Origin: Amblyornis subalaris
Lineage: Eukaryota; Chordata; Aves; Passeriformes; Ptilonorhynchidae
Length of the DNA stretch: 64,000 nt
Direction: 5' to 3'
Assembly (NCBI GenBank): GCA_018881555.1
Contig: JACAXG010000034.1
Coordinates: 199,327-263,326, forward strand
The notes beneath the pieces are model-generated. The model searched no databases. It saw only the letters and a program-made list of their open reading frames with translations, and was not told the DNA's origin. Positions 26,563 through 38,672 of the stretch are shown piece by piece. The position numbers were made by a program, and so were the translations under genes. The stretch's first letter is position 1. Every line of letters starts with the position of its first letter.

Positions 26563-27689
26563 ACAGGGCTGGATCCCATTCATCGTCTTCACTCCCTCTT
26601 CTCCACCCTCTCCTTTCACCCTGTTTGCCAGAGCATTTCGTTCTCAGAAGTGAACTCAGAAGGCGCAAGAACTCTCTGCCATGTGTGGGGAGAAAGAGCC
26701 AAGGCTAACCCTTTTTTAGGGTTTAGGGGCCAGGGGTTGCAGTCTTGCTATTTTTAGTAGTCTCCTTGTAGGATGTTGCTCTATTTTTTCTCTCCTTTGA
26801 TAAAAATCATCCAGTTTTAAACCAAGGGGACACGATTATAGGAAAAGGGCATCTCTGGGGGTGGCAGTGTCCAAGCACACACCATTTGTGGGTGGGTTTG
26901 TGTCAGACTCTGCCCATCTTGTGGGCTCTCACCCAAAAATCAGACTTGCCATGTTTTAGTTAGGGACTGCTTTTTCAGCTACTAAAGTGAGGAGGCAGTA
27001 TTTGGGAGGCTGGGGTGCTGTGGACCCCNTTAGCACAGTCCCCACTGGTACACTGCCCACTGGCACAGCATCTGTGCCGCGGGGCTGCAGGCTGTGTGTA
27101 CATGTGTGTCTGCGCAAGCCAGACCTCCCTGNCGGGAATGGATGTGATCCCAGATTCCAACAGCGCTGGAAAGCCCTATTCCACCCCGAGGGTCTTGGGA
27201 AGGGAGCTTGGGAGGCTTTTCGGTTATCCCGCGGGGAGGGGCCATCTGGGCTGCTGATGGTGCTGGGCTGGGCTGTAAACACGGTCAGCTCTGATGGCAC
27301 TTCGGGCTTCACAGACCTTTCAGCCTCTTCCCTCTCCCAGCACAGAGCAGGCTCAGGCACTCTCCCAGCCTGAGCTGGGCTGGGGCAGGCTTCCCAGGCC
27401 CTCACCCAGACATCACTACCCAGGCTGCCAAAAAGACCCAGATTTCCAGCAAACTTAATCCTAGAGAGACACAAAANCATATAAACATGTATATTCTATC
27501 TCATCGTGGAAGGGGGATTTATCACACCACAAGGGCATTTAATGCAGTCAGGGATCTCCAGCAACCCTGGAGATTTTGCTCACCCNCAAAGGATGGGGAA
27601 TGGGGAGTGGACCCCAGCCAGGGCAGGCACCANCTAGGGTGTGCCACCACGGGCCACGCATGAACCCCACGCCGGGGCACTTCCCCCTG

Positions 27690-28235
27690 CTCTTCTTCAA
27701 AAAGGCTTTTGCAAGCAATGTCCCGGAGCGGACTGAATTAGAGCCCAATAAAGCAGTGGTAATTTGCAAACTGGAAATGCTCCAGAGAGCCCAGGACTAA
27801 TTACTAAAGTCTTCCTCCTCCCCTGCCTTCCCCTGGAGGTATCTGGTTGAAGGTAGCCAAGTTCTAGCCCAGCTGTCCTGGCTTTCCTTCCACGCCCCAG
27901 CTCCTGTGTTTGCTGTCATTCTCACCGTTGCAGTTTTTTCCCATCCTGGATGGAGTCAGATTAAAGATATGAGCAAAGATCGACCCAGAAAAAAATTCAG
28001 CATCAAAGAACCAGTTTTGGTTTAAATTTTTTTGCTATTAAAAACGTAATTGTTACAAAAAGCATTTGTTTTTAGGATAAGGATTTCAAGCACAAAAGAG
28101 CTTTTGATTTTCATCACACCAGTATTTGAATAAAACCAGATTTTTTTAAAGATAGTATTTTGAGGGGTTTTTCCCTTTTGAATTTAAATTAGAAACTGGA
28201 GTTGGAAATATTTTTAAAAATCAAAACTTCTGGGT
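27690..28235. promoter_or_regulatory. Candidate conserved / AT-rich block 8
   Basis: CCCAATAAAGCAGTGGTAATTTGC and GGACTAATTACTAAAG (27.74-27.81 kb) are followed by a markedly AT-rich stretch (27.95-28.23 kb) with many A and T runs. The first part resembles a regulatory element; the second may be simple AT-rich DNA. Confidence 0.3.
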
Positions 28236-31200
28236 AAAATGCTTCTTTTTGACCAGTTAGCTAAAGTCCCTCCTCTTCCCGAGCAGCAAGANCTCCCAGG
28301 ACTTGGCAGGGTTGTGTTCCTGTCAAAGCATCCTGCTCCTCCCTTGTCATGGTGGGAGAGTGATGGTGACCCTCAGGCCTCTCCCAGGGCCTGTGGTGAC
28401 AGGCGGCTCACNGTGTCACAGTGCTGGCACTGGGGAAACCTGTGGGGCTGGAGAATGGNGACAGTCCCTTTCTTCTGGTCTGGGGACAAGACCTGCCCCA
28501 TGGAGACAGCAACCCAGCATGGGGGCTGCAGAGCGAGGTGGCACCTCTGCCGCAGGTGCAGGATCCCCGTACCCTGCTGAGCAACCATGTCACTGGGCTC
28601 CTGGTTTTTGCAAGTTTGGGGTAGCCAGGGGGCTGTGGGACCTGCTGTCCTCCTTGCCACCTCTTGTACTCCATATGCTGCACATGGCNGTGCAGGATCT
28701 GCTCTCAGAGGGTTTGAACCCACTGCCGGGGGCTCAAACTGCAACAGCCCCATTGCCAGGTTTCCTGAGCTGCCTTATGGCAGCAGGTGCCCTGAATTTG
28801 AGCTGTGGGCTGTGTTGGGTGTTGAGAGGTCAGGGTGGCTCTGCCATCCCAGCAATGTGCCCGCTAAGCAGGGATCAGCAGGGAGGAGAAACGTTATCCC
28901 GACGAGCCCCACGAGCGCTCAGCGGCTAAGGTCAGAGCAGAGGGGAAGCTATCGGACCCCTCGGCCTGCTGGCAATCCCCTGTCGGTATTTTCGTTGCCC
29001 TGCTTGCCAAGCGTGCTGCCTCCCAGCTGGCTGAAAGGGAGGGAGCTGCCGGGATGTGCTCTGTGCTGCTGCAGTTGTGCCTTCAGCAGCAGGGTCAGTC
29101 TGCACGGTGGCACCTCTGGCAGCAATGGGGCAGCCCTGGCCCCACACACAGAGGCAGTGTCCAGGAGCATCCTAGCAATCCCTGCACCACTGGGCAATGG
29201 CAGACAGCTGTAGGACTCCTCACACACCACACCAGTGCTGTGCAAAAGCCAACCGGGGGACACTGGAGAGCAGTGGGATTGGGGCAGCCGTCAGCTCCAC
29301 CATATATCTGTGCTGTAGCTCAGCCCTCGCATGTACGGTGCACCATTGCTTACTTCGCTGCTAGGGGAGGGGTGTAACTGCTAAGGAAGCACGTAGATGC
29401 TTAGTTCCTTAGAAGGAACTTTGGAAAGTGGTTAATTCATCTTTAGAGCTCCCAAGAACTTCTAGCACCCCCAAACTCCTGAATTATAAAATGAAAAACT
29501 ACCCATTATCTGCGTTCTCCTTGCCCCTAATTTCTGAGCATTCAGCTGACATTGCAGGCTGCTTTCCACAGGCACAAGGACACAGCCATTGCCTTTCCCA
29601 TAGGATGGCTCTGCCCAGCTGGGCCAGGCAGAGCTGATCACTGATGGTGCGTTGGTGATCCCGGGTGCTGCTGGGCTCCTTCGTGAACACAGGAGCGGTT
29701 TAAGCAAGCTAATTCACTCTTCCCACCTTTGCATCCTATGAGAGTCAAATGCTACCTAGCAAATACACTCAGGACGTAAACATGGTCATCAGCACTTATG
29801 TACATGATACATGCTCCAGTGACTCACTGGGGAGGAGCAGAGAGACAAGGGGAGCCCAACCTGCCATTAAAAAGGATCTGGACCAGCACTACAGAGATGA
29901 TGTGCTGCCATAGCACAGGCTCATTAAAACTCACACTCCATGTTTCTTCCTCCTGCCAGTGCAATCAGACCTCTGCAGAGTGTCAGTAAGGCCAAGGCTC
30001 ATTTGGAACTGAACTTGTAAGCCTTGGAAAGATTTGGCTGATCCTTTGTGAATATTTGATGCATTTGGAATGTGTAACAAAACCCGAATCAGAGAAGGGC
30101 TGCAGGAGTTGTTTGCTTTTCTTGCTTGGTTCTGGCAAGAAGAAGCTGATGACCCCGAGCTTCCAAGCACAGTTCCTCCTCGTGCAAATTGTCCCTTGTC
30201 AAGGGCTTTCAGGCAAGAAGTTTAGGTTTAAACCTAATGCTGACAGCAAATATTTTGTCCACTTGAGAGGCCATGTAGGGATACTTGCAGTCAAGCAGGG
30301 GAGCAGCAGGCACAAGCTTGCAATCAGGGTCTGCCTCTGCTCTGAGGGCAGACACAGCCTGGCTCTGCAGCAGGTGACACGTCAGACATTGTCCTTTCAG
30401 TGAGAAAGGCTGTGAGCCATCACAGTTGTGGCCAGGCAATGAAAAAGGTGACAGTGGGGTGCCGGAGCCCCAGATTTTCTCACTGTGCTGGAGCTCATCC
30501 ACAGTTGAGGGCCAGAGATGCCACGCTGCTGTCCTCAGTTTGCAGCGATAAACCCGAGCCAGTGCCTGGGTCGGAGTTTTCCCAGAGCCTCGGAGCATTT
30601 GCATCCACTGTTTGGCTTGGCCCATGGTCTCTAACACCCCATGGCCTCATTCTGCACCCACTAATATCATCATCTGTCTGTCAGCAGCAGATTCTCAGTG
30701 TGCACGGATGCAACCCAGGAAAGACTCCAAGCTAATTTTATTAGAACTTTGGTTTGTTTGGGTTTGGACAACAGATTTAGAAGGGGGTGAAAGCCTGAGC
30801 TCTACTTCTGCCTGTCCTTCTGAATTTGCATAGCTCTGACCAGGTAGTCAGCCTCACTCTCCAAAGGTTTCTGAAATAGCAAAGGGTGCACCACATGCCG
30901 ACTGGAGTCATTAAAAAATCAATGGTAGGGCAATATGAGGGGTATTCCAGCTCTCCACTGGCTGCAGAGCATCCAGGTAGTTTTTTGGTGAAAAAGCAGC
31001 AACTCTACATCTCTTCTCACACCCTAAAGCTAAAATTGGCAATGGACTTATCTTAGCATTTGACCAAATATAGCAAGAGCTGTGGAATCAAGTCTCAGGT
31101 GAATTGGGTGTCCAAGAATGGCTGTTGGCCAAGCAACATGTCCTGGGCACCACAGAGCCTGGGGAGCTGGCTCTGCTTCTAAGCACCATTCTTACTATAG

Positions 31201-34200
31201 GGGGACCAGGTGGGAGATGTTTTTTGGGTCTGCAGGCACAAGGTCAGCACTGGACCCATCAAGGAGCACTGCAGCCAGCTGTGCTGGCAGGGGCTAAGGG
31301 CACGTCCATAGCACANTTTCAGACTGCAGCCATCCTACCCTGCTCATGCCATTACAAATGCCTCGGCCATCCTGATGGCAGCTGTGGCTTCCTGTGGAAG
31401 AGGTTCTCACCAGCCACCAACCATGCTCCCCGAGAGCAGGGAGAGTGCCCAGTCACTGGTGCTAAGGCAGAGATGGACCTGGGGCTGACAGCACACCTCC
31501 GGGACACGCTGCAGGGGACTGTTGTCCTTGTTCTACCTGGTCTGGGTTGTGGACAGGAGTAGGAGAGTGGGGCAACGCTGCAGAAAAGCAGAGGGTAGAG
31601 AAGCTAAAGAGCTTTATTTTAATTGATCCGGGTTCACTGAGCCTGCCAAGTTAATGAGTCCCCAGCAAGCAGCTTTAATGAGAGCCCATGGCAGGCTTAG
31701 GAGAAGGAGATGAAAATGAGGGCAGAAATAGGTCCTTGTCTGTAGAGCCTGGTTGGCTGGGGCCAGCACGACAAGGAGGAAGCTGGGGAGGGCTGTCAAC
31801 AGGCACAGGGGCACCAGCCAACCATTGAACACGCTGTTTCAGTGCTTTGCATTGCTGCCCTCCTGCCAAGCCCCAGCCTGGCTCTCCTGCTGCCTGGGTC
31901 GGCAATTAATCCCCTGGCAGGGGGCTGGGGGGGAAAAAGGGGACAGGCTGTTCCCCACCCTCTATTCAGCTCGGTCTTGCTTTTGTGTGAGTTCAGAGCT
32001 CCTGGACGTGGGGGCTCCCGCAGCGAGGCAGCCAACTCCTCCACACAGAGCCGAGGGTCATGCTGAGGCTCCAGCACCAGCCTCCTCCACGAGATGCCGT
32101 GCTGATGGCCCCTGCAATGCCCGAAAGGGCTGTGGTGGGCAAGGAGGATGCTAGAGAGAAGGAAGGGGCTGGCTGCTCCCCCAGCAGCTGGAGTGTGTGT
32201 TCAGGAGCATCCCCCCCAGCACCCAGCATCATCTGCCTTCCCTCACAGACAGGGGCAGGCATGTCCAGTGCTGGAGCCAGGGCCGAGCCCACGCCAGGCG
32301 GGCTGACCATGGCCAGGGGTCTGGCCGGCTGCAGGCACCGCGCAGCCTGAAAGGGGCCATTGTCTGCCCAGGGCTTTGAAGACCAAGAGTCTTGTACAAG
32401 TGCCAGGTGGTGCAACTGCGGTATGGGGGCAGCTCCCGGCTCTCCGGGTGGCTGCTCCTGTTCTCAGCACCCCACACCCTTCATTTAGGAAAAAAAAAAA
32501 ACCATAAAAGTGCAGGGAAACAACTGTTTCTAAAGGAAAACCAGGTCAGCAGCCCTTCCTTCACCACCCGCGGTGGCCGTGGCAGGCACTGGGGGCTCAG
32601 ATGTTTTTTATCACCCGCGGGGCTGGGGGCTGGCAGGGGACCCACGCTGAGGGGAGCAGAGCGGGAGTGCACCGGCGTCCCAGGGCGGCCAGCCCAGCTC
32701 CTGTTCCGGGGCCAGGGCCGGGGCTGGGGCTGGGGCAGGGCAGCTGCTGTGAGTTCACTGGAGCAGCACTTTCCCACAGTCTGGAGAAGTGACACATGGC
32801 TCTCACACATTCCTGCGCCGGCAGGCTCGGCCGCGCTTGGCCGGCAGTCAAGGCGGGAGGGAGGGCAGGGAGGCTGGGAGCCTGGGAGGCTTGAGGGAGG
32901 CTGCGGCTGCTGTAGCTACTGATTAGCAGGTTCCGCCGTTGGCACCAGCCCTGCCCGCAGAGGGAGAAGGCAGCGGAGGGGGCAGAGCCAGCCTGGGTTC
33001 AAGGAGCTTTGTGTGAGCTGCTTAACACTCTGGGACAGGCTCTGATCCAAGCTTTCCCTGGGGGTTTGGCTCCCCTTTGTCTGCCCGGCTTTGCCCAGCC
33101 CGCGGCGCGGTGCCCAGCTGCCCANGCTCCCTGCCTGCAGCACCGGCATCTGCTCGCACTGCCCCAGGACCCCTCGTGTCCCTCGGCGTTCCCCTGAGCG
33201 CAGGTGGGATGTGCATGGGGCCGGTGTTGGTGCCTGGAGGAAGCATTGGAGCCTGGAGAACAGCACAGTTGCTCCTGCTGAACACCAACCTCACTTCCCA
33301 GGCAGGCTGGCCAGCTTGCCTAGGGAGCCAGGCAGGGGGTGCAGAGGATTGGCAGTGTCCCAGTGCACCAGTGGGTGCTGGGGCAGCCTGACAGAGCACC
33401 GGGAGAGGTGTCAGATGAGATCCTGGTGCACGAAGGAAAGGGTCTTCCCACATGTTCCCTGGGGTGGCAGTGAAGGAGCAGCTGCCCAGGGTCGGGGCCC
33501 TCTGCAGGCAAGGTTTGCCCTCACATGAGCTTTTGTTCACATGCACTGGGTATTTTTTCTCAATTTGTGCTGACTTCAGAACCTCATCCCACACATGGGA
33601 GAAGGCTGGGGGTCTGAGCTTCTAAGCCCATGGAAACACTTTGCAGATTCCCAGGAGGCTCAGGCAAGTATTTTCCAGGGCTTCAGCAGTCCAGTTGCTC
33701 CCAGCCATGCCTTGCAGCCAGGAGATTCCCTTGCTCAGGGAAAGGCCCCCATGTCAGGAAGTGGGAGGTGTACCCAGGTGTACCCAGCTCTTGCCAGGTG
33801 AAGGATCCGGCTGCACACTGGGGCTGGCGATTCACAGAGTGCCGTAACCAGCACTGGCCCCGTCTGCTGGAGCAGTCCAGGTGGTTCCCAGCCCGCCTCC
33901 GCCGGGGCCTCCATCCTGCAGAGCTGGCGGAGGGCCTGGGGCAGTGGCTGTGGGGCTGGGCTGGGGGGGCTGCTCCTCACCTCCCGGCTGAGGTGAACCC
34001 TCCCTTGTGATAACATCAGTTTCCCAACTCTGCAGAGGCTGCAATGCTCATTCCCATGGAGCACCTGTGGCCTCAGTCCCTCTTCTTTGGGAGCCCAAAG
34101 CAAGGACAGGCACGTCCTGGTCCCTGCTACAACCCACCATTGCCCAGCTTGGTGGGAGGAAGGAAGAGGACGAGGATGAGGATGACTTTGCCTTTGCCTG

Positions 34201-35250
34201 CCACCCCCTTCTTCTATCCTGGAGAAGACTCCCAGGCTGAGGTTTAAGAAGGACGGCAGTGTTCCACATCCCAAGTTACTCTGCTTGCCAGCAGGGACAA
34301 AGACTTGAGTGAGCTGGTAGTTTTACCACACTGTCCAGGTCTCTGCCCTCTGTCATGTCTCAAAGCCCTGCCAGGCTCCCACTGNCACGGCACACTGAGC
34401 TCCCAAATATTCCTTGGGCTCATCCAGATCTTGCCCAGGTCCCCACAAGCTTACACAGCTGAGCCCTCAGCCTGCCCCCAGGGCGAGGCAGCTGGTGGCC
34501 ATGGCCTTACTGAGGCAATGGCAGCTCCAGCTCTGCCCCACTCTGCCTGTGGGAAAGTTGTCTCTTGCCTGTTTCCACTCCTGTTTTGTGTATTCAGGCC
34601 ATGGGTTCTTCTCTCCCGAGCCTGGAGCAGCTCCAGCCTTAGGTGGGGTCGCTCGGCACTGTCATGCAAAAGCTGTGGCAATCTCCGTGCTACACCACCA
34701 CCAGCAATTGCATTTACAAGTTTCCCAGTCCGCCTGAAAGTCAAAGGAGCTGGTTTCATGCCTTCCTCCCTGCCTGCTCGCCTTCNCTTGCTCATTTTGT
34801 TTGATTCCAGACTAACCATGACCTTCTCAAAGGCTGGAAAGGGCTTTTCACCAAACTGCTGGAGGCAAACCTGGGATGGCCTGGGGATTCCAGACAATGC
34901 AAACATTCTCTTTTATCTTACCTATGTATTTTTGCTCCTCCCAATTAGCTGCCTGCTCTGTCTGATCCCTATTTCCCTGCGGTTCCTTCCAGCAGCCCTG
35001 CCTTAGAAACATTTTGGCGGAGAAGCACATCCCCTGCCCTGTAGCTCTTCCGACAGCTCTCTGGTGGGTGTGGGTGCTGGCCCTGCACTCAGGCACCAGC
35101 AAGGCTCAGCAAGAAATGGTGCCACAGCTCACAGCAGCCCGAGCTTTTGGCCATCTCTTTGCAGCATTCCCTGCAGCAGCTCCTTCCCCTGTCCTCTTTG
35201 CAGGTGACAGGAACCAAACACGCAGGGTGACTGGGATGAAGCCTTTGCTT
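28236..35250. other. No gene seen
   Basis: GC-rich, gene-less by inspection. It includes a small AT core with TTTTAATTGATCC and CAAGTTAATGAG (31.61-31.69 kb), and a CpG-richer patch near 32.56-32.90 kb without splice-consistent coding. Long frames here (up to 233 codons) are compositionally biased and overlap each other. Confidence 0.5.
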
Positions 35251-36019
35251 TCAGAGCTTTGTCTCCTCTTTCTGCTCATCTTCACAAAACCTCCAAGAAA
35301 AGCTGAGGGGAAAAAAGGTTGAGTGAGATTGTGTGTCACAATTGGCTGGCTGTAAGGATCAAGTCTCTAGCACCAAGATTTGGAGCTGACAGGCTCCTCC
35401 AAATCTTGGGGATACAGCCTGACTTTCTGCTTTTTTGCACCAGGAGGAGGGAAGAGCATCCACTTCTTCTTTCAAAAGGATTNAAAAAAAGAAAAATGAA
35501 GGCTTCCAATGGCACCACTAATGGGGTCTCAGAAAGGCTTTATTTGCTTGCCCAATTGTGTGATCCCCAGGTCAGGGAAACCATAGCAAAGGAGACCAAA
35601 ATTTTCAAAATTCTCAAAATATTCTCAAAATAGTGAAGGAAGCAGAACAGCCTAAAACCCTTTAAGGTATTTGCTTTTACAAGAAACCAGATACCTGGAT
35701 CACTGCTCTACAAGTGCTGCTGATATGTCATCTCCTTGCACTTGGCTGTTACCTGGCCATTTCAAATATTATTTTTTGAAAACCACTTCCATAAATCAAC
35801 AAACACAGCCCAGCACCAACAGCCTGGAGAGCTGGTGGCCACTGCCAGTCACTGAAGTAGAACAAACCAGCAAGTACGCAAAGAAATATGATTAATGAGA
35901 GACAGACCACAAAGCCTATAAAAACACATTTCTTGCTTTTATTAGAGCAAAGCAACTGTATAAAAAGGGCATGTGAGCCCAAGATGCCCAGAGAGAGGAG
36001 GGCAAGGATTGCCACTGCC
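35251..36019 (-). CDS. Candidate 3' exons of an unassigned multi-pass membrane protein gene (partial)
   Basis: On the minus strand, exon A is 36019-35753. It follows a good acceptor (CTTTACAG) and precedes GTAACA. Its 89 codons give at least two hydrophobic segments (AVAILALLSLGILGSHALFI and a second beginning KCVFIGFVVCLSLIIF), joined by a short basic loop NKSKK, and then a semi-hydrophobic stretch. Exon B is 35302-35251, after a pyrimidine-rich acceptor ending CCCCTCAG. In the phase left by exon A (2 nt carried) it reads FSWRFCEDEQKEETKL and stops. The layout recalls TM2-loop-TM3 of small tetraspan (claudin/PMP22-like) proteins with a charged cytoplasmic tail. I do not recognise the protein and found no convincing upstream exon with a first membrane segment. 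The strand is T-rich, which alone favours hydrophobic codons, and the donor lacks G at +5. It could be a pseudogene or chance. Confidence 0.28.
35373..35409. repeat. Perfect 13-bp inverted repeat with 11-nt loop
   Basis: CCAAGATTTGGAG (35373-35385) and its exact complement (35397-35409) flank an 11-base loop. It would lie in the putative intron between the two minus-strand candidate exons, about 70 bp before the acceptor. Confidence 0.75.
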
Positions 36020-38193
36020 CTGTAAAGATGAGGTGTGCAGATCCTCTGCATGCATCTCGTGCTCCCTGCCACCNCACGGACAGGGGGGAGAGGAGGCTCC
36101 ACCACAGTGTGCCCAGCCAGTAGGGACATACATCCCTGCTGGAGCCAGCTGGGATGGGGAGCGGGTATGGAGGGGAGAGGCACAGCAGGATGGTGGCACT
36201 CATGAAAGGATGGGTGTTGCTGAGTGTCCAGCACTGATGTGTTGGCATCACACAGCTGAGGGGAGAATGCAGCAGCATTTCATCACTTGTCTCTCATTTG
36301 CTGGGGCCTCCCACCTGGGGAAATGTTTTTTTTGCTTTCCCAGACACTTCTTTTCATGTTAAAAATAAAATGTCCCAGCAGTGGAAAGGGAAATATTTGT
36401 TGTCACTCCCCATTCAGCTTGGTGGAAACAGTAACAACAGTGGGAGATCAAGGAGGGGATCAGCACGGCACCCTCCCTCCCCAAGGAAAATGAAAGCTAC
36501 TCTACATCCCTGCCACTGGCACAGCCTGGGTATAGATATTAAAAAAAAGGAAAAGAAAAAGCCCCTTTTTTTGCTCTTCGAGGCAAGATCTCCTCAGCGA
36601 GTGCTGGCAAAGAAAGGCATCTTGTTCAGGGGCTCTGAAAGGCAAGATGAAAGGGGAAACCTACATTTTTCAGCCCAGCCTGTTTCTGACATGGGAAAAT
36701 AGCGCAGACAAGAATAGATAGCTTGTTGGCTCATTTTTTCCTTGACAGATTATCTGTGTGAATGCACCGTATTAAGCCGGGAGTAAGACGCCAGGACCCC
36801 CCCCACCGTCGCTCTCCCCCTTCCCCAGCTACCTTGAGAGCAGCGAGGAGTGAGGAGCTGTGATTTGTGAGTGTGTGGGGCTCTGGAGGTGCACAGGGCA
36901 GCCATCCATCACCAGCCACCTATTTTGCCACCCCTCGTGTGCTCAGCAGCCTTCTGCCCCTGCACTCAGGCTCCTGCATGCCCTAAAAATACAACTGTAA
37001 CCGTGTCAAAAGCTAAGCTTGGGTTAGGAGGACCTGTGCTGAGGTTAATTTAGTGATGCACCCCACAAAACATGTCCCAGCAGGATCCACCACCAGTGGG
37101 TGGTGGAGTCAGAGCAGGACATGCTGCCACGACGGGACAGGAAAGGGTGACTGTGGCCATCGACAGCCCATGGGGACCTGGGCTGGTGCCAGCGCTGCTC
37201 TCGGGTGGCACTTGACTCCCCGAGGGAGCCCGTTTTGGCTCCAAATGCTGCTGCTGCTGTCGCGGCTCCCTCCCACGATGGCTTTCGCTGCACTCTCAGT
37301 AGCTCAGAGCCATTGTTCCCACCNCGGCACATGGGTCATTAGCTGTGCCTGGCTGTGTGACCCACCGGCACTGTGACCCGTGACGGCGGCTCTGCGCTGC
37401 TGGCTGCGGATTGCCAGGCACCAGGTTATTAAAACAAATGTGCAGGTGCCACACTTAGAGCTTGAGGGAGGCTCACGCCAGCCTCCTGCCTGCCCGTCTC
37501 CCGGCTGAATCAAGTTTTCACACTGCAAAGAAAGCAAAAATGGCTCAAGTGAGGGCTCTGTGGATGCCTGAGGGGAGGCTGGCGCTGCCTCCATGGGCAG
37601 CAGGAACATGGCACCATCAGTCCTGCTGCTTCCATCAGTGGGGTCACACTCTGATTCTCTTTAGAAATGAATCCCTGTCCAAGGCAGAATGTGTGGCTGC
37701 TTTGCCCGGCCCCAGGCATGTGCATCAAAAAGCTTCACTTAGGTCCAAAACAACACGCTATCTAAAAGAATGCAACCAGAAGTCCTGTGCATTTTGGATC
37801 ACCTTTGTCGCCTTCTGAACTATTTCAGTCTGTTTCCAGCTTTTACCCCACAGTTGGAAGAAAGAACTAGCAAAGTGATTAGATGATGACTTTCTCTTCC
37901 TCACAGGACTCCAGTAGGGCCTGCAAGACACCATGCCCCAGCTGCTGCAGGAACCTGGTCACTAGCAGCACCAAAACGCAGCCACGGAGGCACGACAGGA
38001 CGATTAGGGAACATGCTTGGCCAAACTATGGTCACTGGGAAGATCCCCCCTCCTCCAGCACTTGAGATGCTGACTGGGCTTAGCAAAACCTGTCCTGCAT
38101 CCCCCTGCATCCCACCAGCCCTGCAGCTGTGTGCATGCGTGTGCAGGTGCGTGTGCCTGGGCGTGCAGCAAGCTGCTGCATCCTGCCCAGGAA

Positions 38194-38194
<1 letters not shown>
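36020..38194. other. No supported exon
   Basis: If the minus-strand membrane-protein candidate is real, its earlier exons should lie here or beyond. I found no in-phase exon with a first membrane segment. A small AT core is present at 36.72-36.79 kb. Confidence 0.45.

Positions 38195-38240
<46 letters not shown>
38195..38240. repeat. (TG)23 dinucleotide microsatellite
   Basis: An uninterrupted TG run of 46 bp, preceded by interrupted TGCGTG units. Confidence 0.97.
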
Positions 38241-38243
<3 letters not shown>

Positions 38244-38284
38244 AGGGAGGCCTGTTTGCATATGAAAGTGGCCGTGTGCTCCGG

Positions 38285-38560
38285 AGGGCTGTATCATTTA
38301 TTGTATGATCTTATCTGGCGCGTGCCTCAGCCGCCCTTTCCCACACTCTGCATGCTCTGCTGCCAAGGCCCCGGGCTTAGCCTGTCAGCATTACCCGGGC
38401 TCAGCAGGCAGGCAGTAATTCCCTGAATAAAGAAAACATTTTAAGGTTTGACAAGTCCAGCATTTGCATGTCTGTTTTCAGAGAAATAACCATCTCAGGG
38501 GATTAAGCCCTTTTTTTTCCCATCCAGCCCAAAGTATGAAAACATTCTTGACATAGTTGC
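38285..38560. promoter_or_regulatory. Candidate conserved enhancer with RBPJ and octamer motifs
   Basis: Immediately after the TG microsatellite, this unique block holds TCATTTATTGTATGATC, a reverse RBPJ motif TTCCCACA (38338-38345), CAGTAATTCCC, and the perfect POU octamer ATTTGCAT (38462-38469). An RBPJ site about 17 kb from a Notch target is worth noting, though one 8-mer is not significant alone. Confidence 0.4.
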
Positions 38561-38629
38561 CTGAAAAAAGGATTTCTATAGAGTAAAATACCTTGCGTCC
38601 TGCGTGAGTCCAGTGATTTGCTTTGGGCG

Positions 38630-38672
38630 GAAGGAAAAAAAAACAGAAAAGGAAAAAAGAAAGAAAAGAGGC
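38630..38672. repeat. Purine-rich low-complexity tract
   Basis: A/G-only sequence with a nine-A run. It produces a Phe-rich false frame on the minus strand. Confidence 0.85.

Larger units (their letters stand above)
18261..27480. other. No gene seen
   Basis: Long unique stretch. The minus strand at 19129-19546 has two overlapping open frames in AT-rich sequence, but neither resembles a known protein. The 20.0-21.0 kb frames are alanine/serine/proline-rich read-through. A paired GATA motif (26.48-26.56 kb), a compound microsatellite and a 29-bp duplication are the only other features noted. Confidence 0.5.

Noticed and set aside
28700..28730. GGTTTGAACCC resembling a tRNA B-box
   Set aside because: No A-box, anticodon arm or acceptor stem can be formed around it.
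1467..33452. Scattered TTCCCACA/TGTGGGAA RBPJ motifs (1467, 32771, 33445)
   Set aside because: An 8-mer is expected about twice by chance in 64 kb on both strands. Only sites in enhancer-like blocks or the promoter were kept.
34305..35006. 233-codon + strand frame with a hydrophobic C-terminus
   Set aside because: T-rich sequence explains the hydrophobic end. The frame contains Ns, is interrupted by no splice signals and matches no family.
36330..36370. Short minus-strand ATG exon ending CCCCAG/GTGGGA
   Set aside because: It would end in phase 1, while the candidate downstream exon needs phase 2; it also has no membrane segment.
37045..37332. Minus-strand MSCSDSTTHWWWILLGHVLWGAS as a possible first exon of the membrane-protein candidate
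   Set aside because: The hydrophobic part is too short, the following GT is a poor donor, and the phase was not shown to fit exon 36019-35753.
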